In this document: positions 26,040 to 36,600 of the stretch, one piece after another
Layout of the letters: each line of letters opens with the position of its first letter
How positions within the stretch are numbered: the first letter of the stretch is position 1
Assembly: GCA_963995525.1 (NCBI GenBank)
Contig: OZ023210.1
Coordinates: 28,392,249 to 28,456,248 of the forward strand
Direction of reading: 5' to 3'
DNA length: 64,000 nucleotides
Source of the DNA: Escarpia spicata
Lineage: Eukaryota; Annelida; Polychaeta; Sabellida; Siboglinidae
Notes under the pieces: model-generated
Told to the model about the DNA's origin: nothing
Databases searched by the model: none
What the model saw: only the letters and a program-made list of their open reading frames with translations
Translations under genes and position numbers: made by a program

Positions 26040-26590
26040 TACTTAGTAAAGTAACTGCCCTAACCTTACTTGAACATCTGTCTGCAGCCTTTGATACCGT
26101 AAATCATAACATTCTAATTAAACATTTATCAAAGTGGTAAGGCATACCTAACTGATATAGATACCAAACCATTAAGATTGGGAACTGCTTTTCGGCTGCA
26201 ATGCCCACTTTATGTGGTGTTCCCCAGGATTCTGTTCTTGGGCCTTTATTTTTTACTCTCTACACAGCACTACTAAGCTCTGTTATTAACCGTCATAATC
26301 TAAACCATCATCTTTATGCAGATGATACCCAGATTTACATTTCTTTATCTACTCGTAATACTAATTGCTCCTTAGATCAGCTCAGAAATTGTCTTAATGA
26401 CATTTTCGTTTGGATGATCGAGACTAGATTAAAGTTAAATGCTGATAAAACAGAGTTTCTTATAATTGGTACTCAGAGGAAGCATGACAAAATTAAATGT
26501 TTTTTTCCCCACACCTATGCTTAGCCAGTATGTTATGCTTATGCCTACACCTTCAGCACAAAATCTTGGAGTAATTTTTGATAATAATTT
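26040..26590 (+). mobile_element. Broken LINE reverse transcriptase, jockey/CR1-like
   Basis: LSAAFDTVNHNILIKHL, then in another frame CGVPQDSVLGPLFF, LYADDTQIYIS (catalytic YADD at 26314-26325) and LKLNADKTEFLIIG. These are motifs of the palm domain in the expected order. The region between them is deleted or shifted, the usual PQGS is PQDS, and the thumb is missing, so it is dead. Confidence 0.78.
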
Positions 26591-27249
26591 CAATTCTAGA
26601 CGGCATTTCTCAAAACCGCTGCTGTTACTGGTATTAACATATTAGTGATTTATGACATATTCGCCATTGTTTGCCTCTTTCTGTTGCTAAAACTGTCGCA
26701 ACTGTACTTGTTACTAGCAGGCTTGTTGTTACACCATGTTGTGACACCATGTTGTGATGTTACTCAATCTTGTCATGGCACCTGTTGATGTACCATGTTG
26801 TTATAAAATATTAAGATCCCATATTCAGAAGTTATTGCTTCCAGAAAAAATAATTTGTTCATCCCTATGGTTGTACAGAAATGTTTTCAACTCATAAATT
26901 CACACTTGTTAAAAGGTTAGGCCCCATTTTTGTAGTGGTGATAAATTAATTTACTGATTACCGGCACCTTATCCAACTGACCCAGCTAGATTCTCAAACT
27001 TTCTACTGAAACATCTAGGTCTACACCGTTACATATACATGCTACCCTTGTGTATGTCCATGCATATGGCAGGCATTTATAAATGTCCCCTGTCTGTATA
27101 TGTACATACTTGTTTGCTATGTATCAACTCAAAGTGTCTATTTATGTCAGGTAATACATAGGCATTATCAAATCAAATTTTAGTTTTACAAAGCGCCATT
27201 CTTGCAGTCGTTGTTGGAAATAGCGTCAAGGTTGTCTAGAATAAGCATA

Positions 27250-27267
27250 TACACACACATACACACA

Positions 27268-27303
<36 letters not shown>
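27250..27303. repeat. CA microsatellite
   Basis: Interrupted (CA)n with CAT breaks. Confidence 0.95.
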
Positions 27304-27307
<4 letters not shown>

Positions 27308-27429
27308 TTGTCACAACTGTGTCCCCCTCTGGTGGATAACTGACAAACAACACATTAGACCAAAATAGACATGCATGTATACAAAAATAAGCAAATCTAC
27401 TCAAAAGAGACATGCACACACATGCACAC

Positions 27430-27431
27430 AT

Positions 27432-27518
<87 letters not shown>
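27430..27518. repeat. CA microsatellite
   Basis: An almost pure (CA)n run of more than 40 units. Confidence 0.95.
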
Positions 27519-27520
<2 letters not shown>

Positions 27521-28400
27521 CGTGCATGCAACTGTGCACTTTCTCTCTCACCCTCAAGCAAAACTTGTCCCGAGATATAATTTTTGCTGTTTGATGCAGA
27601 CTATTTTATAACAAATGGACATCACATTATGTTATTATTGCAAAAGTAATATCTTGATAAATAGGCTGGATTGACAGGATCAGTGAACATTATTATTTTG
27701 AAATCAAGACATTGTGTATAGTGTATTCATTAGTACGGGTGTCACCATACATTATTGATGCATCACAAAAATTGATGTGATGAAGCAGTACTATCAATAA
27801 TGAATTTAATTATCCATAGTTATTGTCATTAGTACTCTGACCTATCGATAATAACTATTGTTGAACAAAATCTGCATTGCTACTTGTGTCCATAAACAAG
27901 CTTTTTCAGAATTACAAATATTAAATATTCTAATTGTACTTATTTATCGAACACAAATCATTGAACACAGCACACACAGATTTTAATTAAACAGCACCCA
28001 AGGCACCACCCTCAATCACAATTTGTTTCTGCTGTTCTGGTTGTTCTCAAATTGCAGCTATTCCATGATATTATCGTAATAGTTTAGTTTCTACACTGTC
28101 GCAATAATATTACAATAATAATGCAGTCAGACCTCACTTTACGATCACCTTGCAATTAATTAAGATAGTCCCAAATTATTTTTTAGCCGTAGTGTAGAAA
28201 ATTAGTCTTGCTAATATGGTCGCCTTTGTCGGATCCCAAGGGTGACCTTAATAGTGACGTTTTATTGTACATTTGTCAAAATAGTACACCTAACCCCAAA
28301 CGTCACACCTATGCGTTTGCATCAGTCAGAATGTCAGTCTGTGTGACTGGTGTATCGAGTGTATCACTGAGTGAACTAATGGAGTTGTGTGTTGTTACAG

Positions 28401-28493
28401 CCTCTGGTGAAGTTCAAGAGTCATCTCTACTATGAGGAGAAGGACCCAGTGGGGAAGGGAGGGAAACAACTTGAGCCATTCCTCAACAGCAAG
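28401..28493 (+). CDS. ASH2L: ASH2L exon, SPRY segment
   Basis: Thirty-one codons between acceptor TTGTTACAG and donor [21 protein letters not shown] is conserved; the following G/K-rich loop ([13 protein letters not shown]) is a variable SPRY insertion. Confidence 0.92.
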
Positions 28494-31400
28494 GTCAGTA
28501 TCTACTAGTGTTGGCGATCGATTGGATTTTCATAGTTGATCATTGGTTTGGCCAAACTGATCAGTGGTGGTTTGTACAATCAGTTTGCTGGTGGCCATTC
28601 TAAGAATAGTTTGGTCTCTAGGTGGCAGTACCAGTGTCACCCATCAATGGCCACAGACGTAAACATATTATGATGTATGTGATGAAACATACACACCTGT
28701 TCGTAATAATTACCACAGGAAACTTATTGAACGGCTACATTTAATGCATTGCAACATCCTGTAACGTGAGGCTTCTGGACATGTTGAAAGTGTAGCTGTT
28801 TTCATGAAACCAAAGAGGGTTTTGGTTATTTGGTAATGGTACATATCTGGATGATGAGAATTTTGGTTAGTATATACAATTTCTGCTTTGCACAGTATAT
28901 GAAATATGTAATCTTGTATGATTCAATTTTTATAGCATTGTTTTTATTATTTTTCCTAATTTATTTTCATGATTGACTATCAAATGTTGTGTTGTATGCG
29001 GCTTCAGATCGTACTATACAAGAATGGTAAGCGCCAGGGCGTGGCATTTGAAGACATCCTCGGGGGCACCTACTATCCTGCTATCTCACTCTACAAGACC
29101 GCAACAGTATGTATTCATTCATGCGATACAATATATGGTTTAGTTTTTTTACCATTTTTTTGTGAGAATTTACTAGTATGTTGATCATACAGGAACACAA
29201 TAATCCAAGTGTGTTTCGTAGAATGGTGGTTTAAAAGCAGTATGCTATCTCGACTGCTCTGCTGTGATGTCATCGATATGATACATGACCAATATCTCAT
29301 ACAGGTATCATACAATTAAGTTGTCCAAGTCTCTTGACTGTTTTCTCGAAGTACACCCCAATAAGCTAAGTTGGAAGCACTGAAAGTTTATCACCTCCCA
29401 GGTACTGAGGTATGTGACTGTAAGTGTATCACCTCACAGGTGCTGAGGTCTGTAAGTTTATCACCTCCCAGGTGCCGATGTCTGTAACTGTAAGTGTATC
29501 ACCTCCCAGGTGCCGAGGTCTGTAACTGTAAGTGTATCACCTCCCAGGTGCCGAGCTCTGTAACTGTAAGTGTATCACCTCCCAGGTGCCGAGGTCTGTA
29601 ACTGTAAGTGTATCACCTCCCAGGTGCCGAGGTCTGTAACTGTAAGTGTATCACCTCCCAGGTGCCGAGGTCTGTAACTGTAAGTGTATCACCTCCCAGG
29701 TGCCGAGGTCTGTAACTGTAAGTGTATCACCTCCCAGGTGCCGAGGTCTAACTGTAAGTGTATCACCTCCCAGGTGCTGAGGTCTGTAAGTGTATCACCT
29801 CCCAGGTGCCAAGGTCTGTAACTGTAAGTGTATCACCTCCCAGGTGCACCGGTCTGTAAGTGTATCACCTCCCTGGTGCTGAGGTATGTGACTGTAAGTG
29901 TATCACCTCCCAGGTGCTGAGAACTGTAAGTGTATCACCTCCCAGGTCCTGATGTCTGTAAGTGTATCACCTCTCAGGCGCTGAGGTCTGTAAGTGTATC
30001 ACCTCCCAGGTCCTGAGGTCTGTAAATGTATCACCTCCCAGGTGCTAAGGTCCACTCTCCACTTTCAGTGACCTTCAACCACTGGCCCACTTACAAATTG
30101 GTGATGTATTTAAAAATACAAAGATAGTCATTTAGAGTTATTGACCTTTTTCAATGGACAAATTGAGAGATCAGCCATTCACTGGGTGGCGCCTCTGTTG
30201 AGTTATATTCAGTGTGTGAAGAAGGTATCTGCTGCATGCAATGTTGTTATTTGTGACAGCGGACATTTTGTAGTTATGAAAAGGATTTATAAGTTCAAAA
30301 TACAGCAATGGTAATAATTGCTACCGTTGGTTAGTTGCTCCATATCATGAATGACCTACTAACACAATATCAGATTTCTCATTACAATACATACAATACT
30401 AATCAAGTTAAGACAAATTACATATAATAACATAATGAGAACAACAAGGGAAGAACATTACATAATGTTATATGTGCTATATTTTATATGGATAAAAATG
30501 TAAATGCTGCCCGTCTTATCTAAGCAAGGTAGAAGAGTTTTTGTAATGGTGTAGTGTACTTGGTTTCAGGTGATGGTGAACTTTGGTCCAGATTTTAAGT
30601 ATCCACCAGAAGACTGCGATGCATACAAACCAGTGAGTTCATGGTTGATGTTTGTAGAAATGTACAAATTGTTCTCCTCTTTATCATTGAAGTCTGTGAT
30701 GAAACTCACCTTGATACTAGTCTTCAATTTATTTTCTTTTTTCCATCACTGATCCTGTTATATTGCCATCTTCACCACCCATCTCACTCCCTCAGTATCC
30801 CTCTTTGGCTCCACTCCAAGATAATGTCTCTCCACTCAGTTCTCGACTCCTGGGGTACTGTTTGTGCTTTTACAAAGAGTTCATACCGTACGAAGATTCG
30901 TACGGGGATGTTTGATTATATTACGTAACTCAAAACAATCGTAGAAGACACATGTCGAGCATTGTCAACAATTGTACACAATTGTAAGTTCACAATTATA
31001 TGTGGGTGGGTGATGGGTGCTTGTCACAATAGCATGGAGAATATACCGTTACATCACTCCAGTTGCACCATTTGTTGAGTGGATGCAATTTTGCACAGTT
31101 ATCGGTATGAGAAATGGGCAGCGTGGTGTGTGATGTCTTGGCAATCATGTCACGTTAATTGAATTCAGTGGCCATTGGAGCCCTGTAGTTTGAAAAGCCA
31201 TTTTGGATCTCTCGAAAGCGTAAGTGTAGATGTCAGATGTGTGTAATGTGAGTTGCTGTATGGTTGTAGATGTCAGATGTGTGTAATGTGAGTTGTTGTA
31301 TGGTTGTAGATGTCAGATGTGTGTAATGTGAGTTGCTGTATGGTTGCAGATGTCAGATGAGTGTAATGTGAGTTGCTGTATGGTTGTAGATGTCAGATGT

Positions 31401-32762
31401 GTGTAATGTGAGTTGTTGTATGGTTGTAGATGTCAGATGTGTGTAATGTGAGTTGCTGTATGGTTGTTGATGTCAGATGTGTGTAATGTGAGTTGCTGTA
31501 TGGTTGTAGATGTCAGATGTGTGTAATGTGAGTTGCTGTATGGTTGTAGATGTCAGATGTGTGTAATGTGAGTTGTTGTATGGTTGTAGATGTCAGATGT
31601 GTGTAATGTGAGTTGCTGTATGGTTGTTGATGTCAGATGTGTGTAATGTGAGTTGCTGTATGGTTGTTGATGTCAGATGTGTGTAATGTGAGTTGCTGTA
31701 TGGTTGTAGATGTCAGATGTGTGTATTGTGAGTTGTTGTATGGTTGTAGATGTCAGATATGTGTAATGTGAGTTGCTGTATGGTTGTAGATGTCAGATGA
31801 GTGTAACGTGAGTTGCTGTATGGTTGTAGATGTCAGATGAGTGTAACGTGAGTTGCTGTATGGTTGTAGATGTCAGATGAGTGTAACGTGAGTTGCTGTA
31901 TGGTTGTAGATGTCAGATATATGTAATGCGAGTTGCTGTATAGTTGTAGATGTCAGATGAGTGTAACACGAGTTGCTGTATGGTTGTAGATGTCAGATGA
32001 GTGTAATGTGAGTTGCTGTATGGTTGTAGATATCAGATGTGTATAATGTGAGTTGCTGTATGGTTGTGGATGTCAGATGAGTGTAACAGGAGTTGCTGTA
32101 TGGTTGTAGATGTCAGATGAATGTAATATGAGTTGCTGTATGGTTGTAGATGTCACATGTGTGTAATGCGAGTTGCTGTATGGTTGTAGATGTCAGATGT
32201 GTGTAATGTGAGTTGCTGTATGGTTGTAGATGTCAGATGTGTGTAATGTGAGGTGCTGTATGGTTGCAGATGTCAGATGTGTGTAATGTGAGGTGCTGTA
32301 TGGTTGCAGATGTCAGATGTGTGTAATGTGAGGTGCTGTATGGTTGCAGATGTCAGATGTGTGTAATGTGAGTTGCTGTATGGTTGTAGATGTCAGATGT
32401 GTGTAATGTGAGGTGCTGTATGGTTGCAGATGTCAGATGTGTGTAATGTGAGGTGCTGTATGGTTGCAGATGTCAGATGTGTGTAATGTGAGGTGCTGTA
32501 TGGTTGTAGATGTCAGATGTGTGTAATGTGAGGTGTTGTATGGTTGCAGATGTCAGATGTGTGTAATGTGAGGTGCTGTATGGTTGCAGATGTCAGATGT
32601 GTGTAATGTGAGGTGCTGTATGGTTGCAGATGTCAGATGTGTGTAATGTGAGGTGCTGTATGGTTGCAGATGTCGGAGGCAGCAGAGGAAGCGACTGTGG
32701 ACCATGCCTTGTGTGACATCCTCTATCACATAGAACACCAGAACGAACTACCAGAGTTCTGA
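28401..32762 (+). CDS. ASH2L: ASH2L, C-terminal four coding exons (upstream part not found)
   Basis: ASH2L is the SPRY-domain subunit of MLL/SET1 complexes that, with WDR5, RBBP5 and DPY30, methylates histone H3 lysine 4. Exons 28401-28493, 29008-29106, 30570-30632 and 32670-32762 all join in phase 0 and give 115 residues ending at TGA (32760). The recognisable stretches are [32 protein letters not shown] with [27 protein letters not shown], and a last exon with [12 protein letters not shown], the DPY30-binding helix. These match the end of the SPRY domain and the tail of animal ASH2L. I could not find the PHD/winged-helix or first SPRY exons upstream; they lie beyond a long intron or outside the window. 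Confidence 0.93.
29008..29106 (+). CDS. ASH2L: ASH2L exon, SPRY segment
   Basis: Thirty-three codons between acceptor GCTTCAG and donor ACA/GTATGT. The exon encodes the conserved [15 protein letters not shown] and PAISLYK strands. The next intron carries a 38-bp minisatellite. Confidence 0.93.
29383..30052. repeat. Minisatellite in ASH2L intron, 28-38 bp units
   Basis: The full unit is 38 bp and contains CACCTCCCAGGTGCCGAG and TCTGTAACTGTAAGTGTAT. Shorter units lack AACTGT. It lies between the second and third ASH2L exons seen here. Confidence 0.9.
30570..30632 (+). CDS. ASH2L: ASH2L exon, end of SPRY domain
   Basis: Twenty-one codons between acceptor GGTTTCAG and donor CCA/GTGAGT, encoding [12 protein letters not shown]. 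Phase 0 on both sides. The next intron is about 2 kb, most of it the 40-bp array. Confidence 0.92.
31224..32669. repeat. Minisatellite in ASH2L intron, 40-bp unit, about 36 copies
   Basis: The unit contains TGGTTGTAGATGTCAGATGT and GTGTAATGTGAGTTGCTGTA. Left-hand units mostly have GTTGTAG, right-hand ones mostly GTTGCAG, and GTGAGTT gives way to GTGAGGT. The array ends exactly at the acceptor of the last ASH2L exon. Confidence 0.95.
32670..32762 (+). CDS. ASH2L: ASH2L last exon, DPY30-binding helix
   Basis: Thirty codons plus TGA. The acceptor GGTTGCAG is itself the end of the last 40-bp repeat unit. [12 protein letters not shown] aligns with the helix that docks on DPY30. An AATAAA begins at the last base of the stop codon (32762). 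Confidence 0.9.
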   Translation: MSEAAEEATVDHALCDILYHIEHQNELPEF

Positions 32763-32767
32763 ATAAA
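32762..32767 (+). terminator. ASH2L: Candidate polyadenylation signal of ASH2L
   Basis: AATAAA starts at the last base of the TGA stop codon. A second AATAAA is near 33199. Use of either cannot be judged from sequence alone. Confidence 0.4.
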
Positions 32768-33293
32768 TAGATTTATTTAAAGTATCTCCGACATGGAATT
32801 CTTATATGAGCAGCTATGGTCCGAGACTCAAGTTCTCATGTAGAACATTTTGGACACTGCATTGAGATTTCTGCTTCTTAGAGGATGCCTGATATGTCAT
32901 ACCAGCAGCTGAGTTCATTCGTGACATCCTAGCTGTGGATTTGATTTTCATAAAATATGCCGAATGTTGCCAAATAGAATTCAAAAAATGCCAGGATTAT
33001 AATGGTATTTTAAAATGTTCAGTCAACGCAGCATGGAATATAATTGCCATAGTTGTCACCAGCCCAGTGTCTCGGTTATACTCATGTATGTTGTTCATAG
33101 TCAATGTTCTCATATAATGTGTCATGTTACGGATCTTAGATTTTTTATTGTTTTGTTTTTAGTGTCAGAATGTATGTTTAGTTTAAATGTGAAGCACAAA
33201 ATAAATTATATACAGTGTATATATGTATATGTTTACACAACTTGTACTTTCTTCCTTCATAAACCATGTGGAGAAATATACTTATGTGTAGGA

Positions 33294-33600
33294 CACAGTG
33301 GCTTCTTAAAACATCAGATCCTCAATAGAGATAACTATGGTTCTAATCCTCCTGCTGCCGTGTCGAACCATGAGCAAGTTAATTCGCTCCACAGTTCTGT
33401 CAGCTATTTCAACGAGTACTTGGCTACAGACAGATAGATAGTGGTCATTATATAGTAATTGTAATGTGGCTGAATACTTCCTGAGTAGTCGAGATGGTGC
33501 TCAGTTAAATAAGTCTGCCAGGGAATAACGTGTGAAGTGCTTTGAGCAGACCGAAGGATTGGATACCATGCTTTATACAATGGTATCTGTTTGACATTAG
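33294..33600 (+). mobile_element. SINE family A, second copy
   Basis: It shares the body and tail of the 12.1-kb copy (GTGGCTGAATACTTCC, GTCTGCCAGGGA, GTGCTTTGAGCAGA). The B box is mutated (GGTTCTAATCC, 33339-33349) and the A box is barely recognisable. It lies downstream of ASH2L and directly before the 920-bp satellite. Confidence 0.7.
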
Positions 33601-33626
33601 AAAATGTATGCTTAATGCAGGATCTC

Positions 33627-36600
33627 CGAATTGATTCTGGATGATAATGCACTCATTCTGGATTATACTGCATTCATTCTGGATGATAATGCACTCATAA
33701 TTGACGATACTGCACTCATTCTGGATGATAATGCACTCATTCTGGACTATAATGCACTCGTTCTGGATGATAATGCACTCATTTAGGATGATAATGCACT
33801 CATTCCATATGATAGTGCACTCATTCCATATAATAATATACTCATTCCATATGATAATGCACTCATTTCGTATAATGCACATCACTCATTCCGTATGATA
33901 ATGCACTCAATCTGTATATGATAATGAACTAATTCCATATGATAATGCACTAATTCTGGATAATAACACACTCATTCTGTATGATAACTGCACTCATTCT
34001 GTATAATGCACTCGTTTCGTGTAATGCACTCATTCCATATGATAATGCACTAATTCTGGATGATAATGCACTCATTCTGGATGACAGTGCACTCATTCTG
34101 AGTGATGATGCACTCATTCTGGACAATAATGCACTCATTTTAGATGACATGATAATGCACTCAAGCTGGATATTAATGCACTCGTTTCATATAATGCACT
34201 TATTCCTTAAGATAATGCACTCATTCTGGAGGATAATGCACTCATTCCGGATAATAATGCACTCATTCTTGATAACAATGAACACATTCTGAACGATAAG
34301 GCATTCATTCTGTATGATAACGCATTCATTCTGAACGATAATGCATTCATTCTGTATGATAACGCATTCATTCTGGGTGATAATGCACTCGTTATGTAAG
34401 ATAATTAATTCATTCTGGATGATAATGCACTCATTCTGGGTGATAATGCACTCGTTATGTAAGATAATGCATTCATTCTGGATGATAATGCACTCATAAT
34501 TGACGATACTGCACTCATTCTGGATGATAATGCACTCATTCTGGACTATAATGCACTCGTTCTGGATGATAATGCACTCATTTAGGATGATAATGCACTC
34601 ATTCCATATGATAGTGCACTCATTCCATATAATAATATACTCATTCCATATGATAATGCACTCATTTCGTATAATGCACATCACTCATTCCGTATGATAA
34701 TGCACTCAATCTGTATATGATAATGAACTAATTCCATATGATAATGCACTAATTCTGGATAATAACACACTCATTCTGTATGATAACTGCACTCATTCTG
34801 TATAATGCACTCGTTTCGTGTAATGCACTCATTCCATATGATAATGCACTAATTCTGGATAATAACACACTCATTCTGTATGATAACTGCACTCATTCTG
34901 TATAATGCACTCGTTTCGTGTAATGCACTCATTCCATATGATAATGCACTAATTCTGGATGATACTGCACCCATTCTGGATGATAATGCACTCATTCTGG
35001 ATGACAGTGCACTCATTCTGAGTGATGATGCACTCATTCTGGACAATAATGCACTCATTTTAGATGACATGATAATGCACTCAAGCTGGATATTAATGCA
35101 CTCGTTTCATATAATGCACTTATTCCATAAGATAATGCACTCATTCTGGAGGATAATGCACTCATTCCGGATAATAATGCACTCATTCTTGATAACAATG
35201 AACACATTCTGAACGATAAGGCATTCATTCTGTATGATAACGCATTCATTCTGAACGATAATGCATTCATTCTGTATGATAACGCATTCATTCTGGGTGA
35301 TAATGCACTCGTTATGTAAGATAATTAATTCATTCTGGATGATAATGCACTCATTCTGGGTGATAATGCACTCGTTATGTAAGATAATGCATTCATTCTG
35401 GATGATAATGCACTCATAATTGACGATACTGCACTCATTCTGGATGATAATGCACTCATTCTGGACTATAATGCACTCGTTCTGGATGATAATGCACTCA
35501 TTTAGGATGATAATGCACTCATTCCATATGATAGTGCACTCATTCCATATAATAATATACTCATTCCATATGATAATGCACTCATTTCGTATAATGCACA
35601 TCACTCATTCCGTATGATAATGCACTCAATCTGTATATGATAATGAACTAATTCCATATGATAATGCACTAATTCTGGATAATAACACACTCATTCTGTA
35701 TGATAACTGCACTCATTCTGTATAATGCACTCGTTTCGTGTAATGCACTCATTCCATATGATAATGCACTAATTCTGGATAATAACACACTCATTCTGTA
35801 TGATAACTGCACTCATTCTGTATAATGCACTCGTTTCGTGTAATGCACTCATTCCATATGATAATGCACTAATTCTGGATGATACTGCACACATTCTGGA
35901 TGATAATGCACTCATTCTGGATGACAGTGCACTCATTCTGAGTGATGATGCACTCATTCTGGACAATAATGCACTCATTTTAGATGACATGATAATGCAC
36001 TCAAGCTGGATATTAATGCACTCGTTTCATATAATGCACTTATTCCATAAGATAATGCACTCATTCTGGAGGATAATGCACTCATTCCGGATAATAATGC
36101 ACTCATTCTTGATAACAATGAACACATTCTGAACGATAAGGCATTCATTCTGTATGATAACGCATTCATTCTGAACGATAATGCATTCATTCTGTATGAT
36201 AACGCATTCATTCTGGGTGATAATGCACTCGTTATGTAAGATAATTAATTCATTCTGGATGATAATGCACTCATTCTGGGTGATAATGCACTCGTTATGT
36301 AAGATAATGCATTCATTCTGGATGATAATGCACTCATAATTGACGATACTGCACTCATTCTGGATGATAATGCACTCATTCTGGACTATAATGCACTCGT
36401 TCTGGATGATAATGCACTCATTTAGGATGATAATGCACTCATTCCATATGATAGTGCACTCATTCCATATAATAATATACTCATTCCATATGATAATGCA
36501 CTCATTTCGTATAATGCACATCACTCATTCCGTATGATAATGCACTCAATCTGTATATGATAATGAACTAATTCCATATGATAATGCACTAATTCTGGAT

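Larger units (their letters stand above)
26591..28400. other. No gene seen; CA repeats and a lone pogo-like end
   Basis: Apart from the two CA runs, CAGTCAGACCTCACTTTACG near 28124 looks like a single Tigger-type terminus with no visible partner. Confidence 0.4.

Noticed and set aside
25480..26040. 186-codon minus-strand frame rich in HTHTHT and ARTHAR
   Set aside because: It crosses the GT/GTGC microsatellite; the composition is purely that of the repeat.
27186..27611. CVCVCV and HTHTHT frames
   Set aside because: They are translations of CA/GT repeats.
18906..28400. Upstream ASH2L exons (PHD, winged helix, first half of SPRY)
   Set aside because: I looked for the conserved stretches on the plus strand and found none that I could support.
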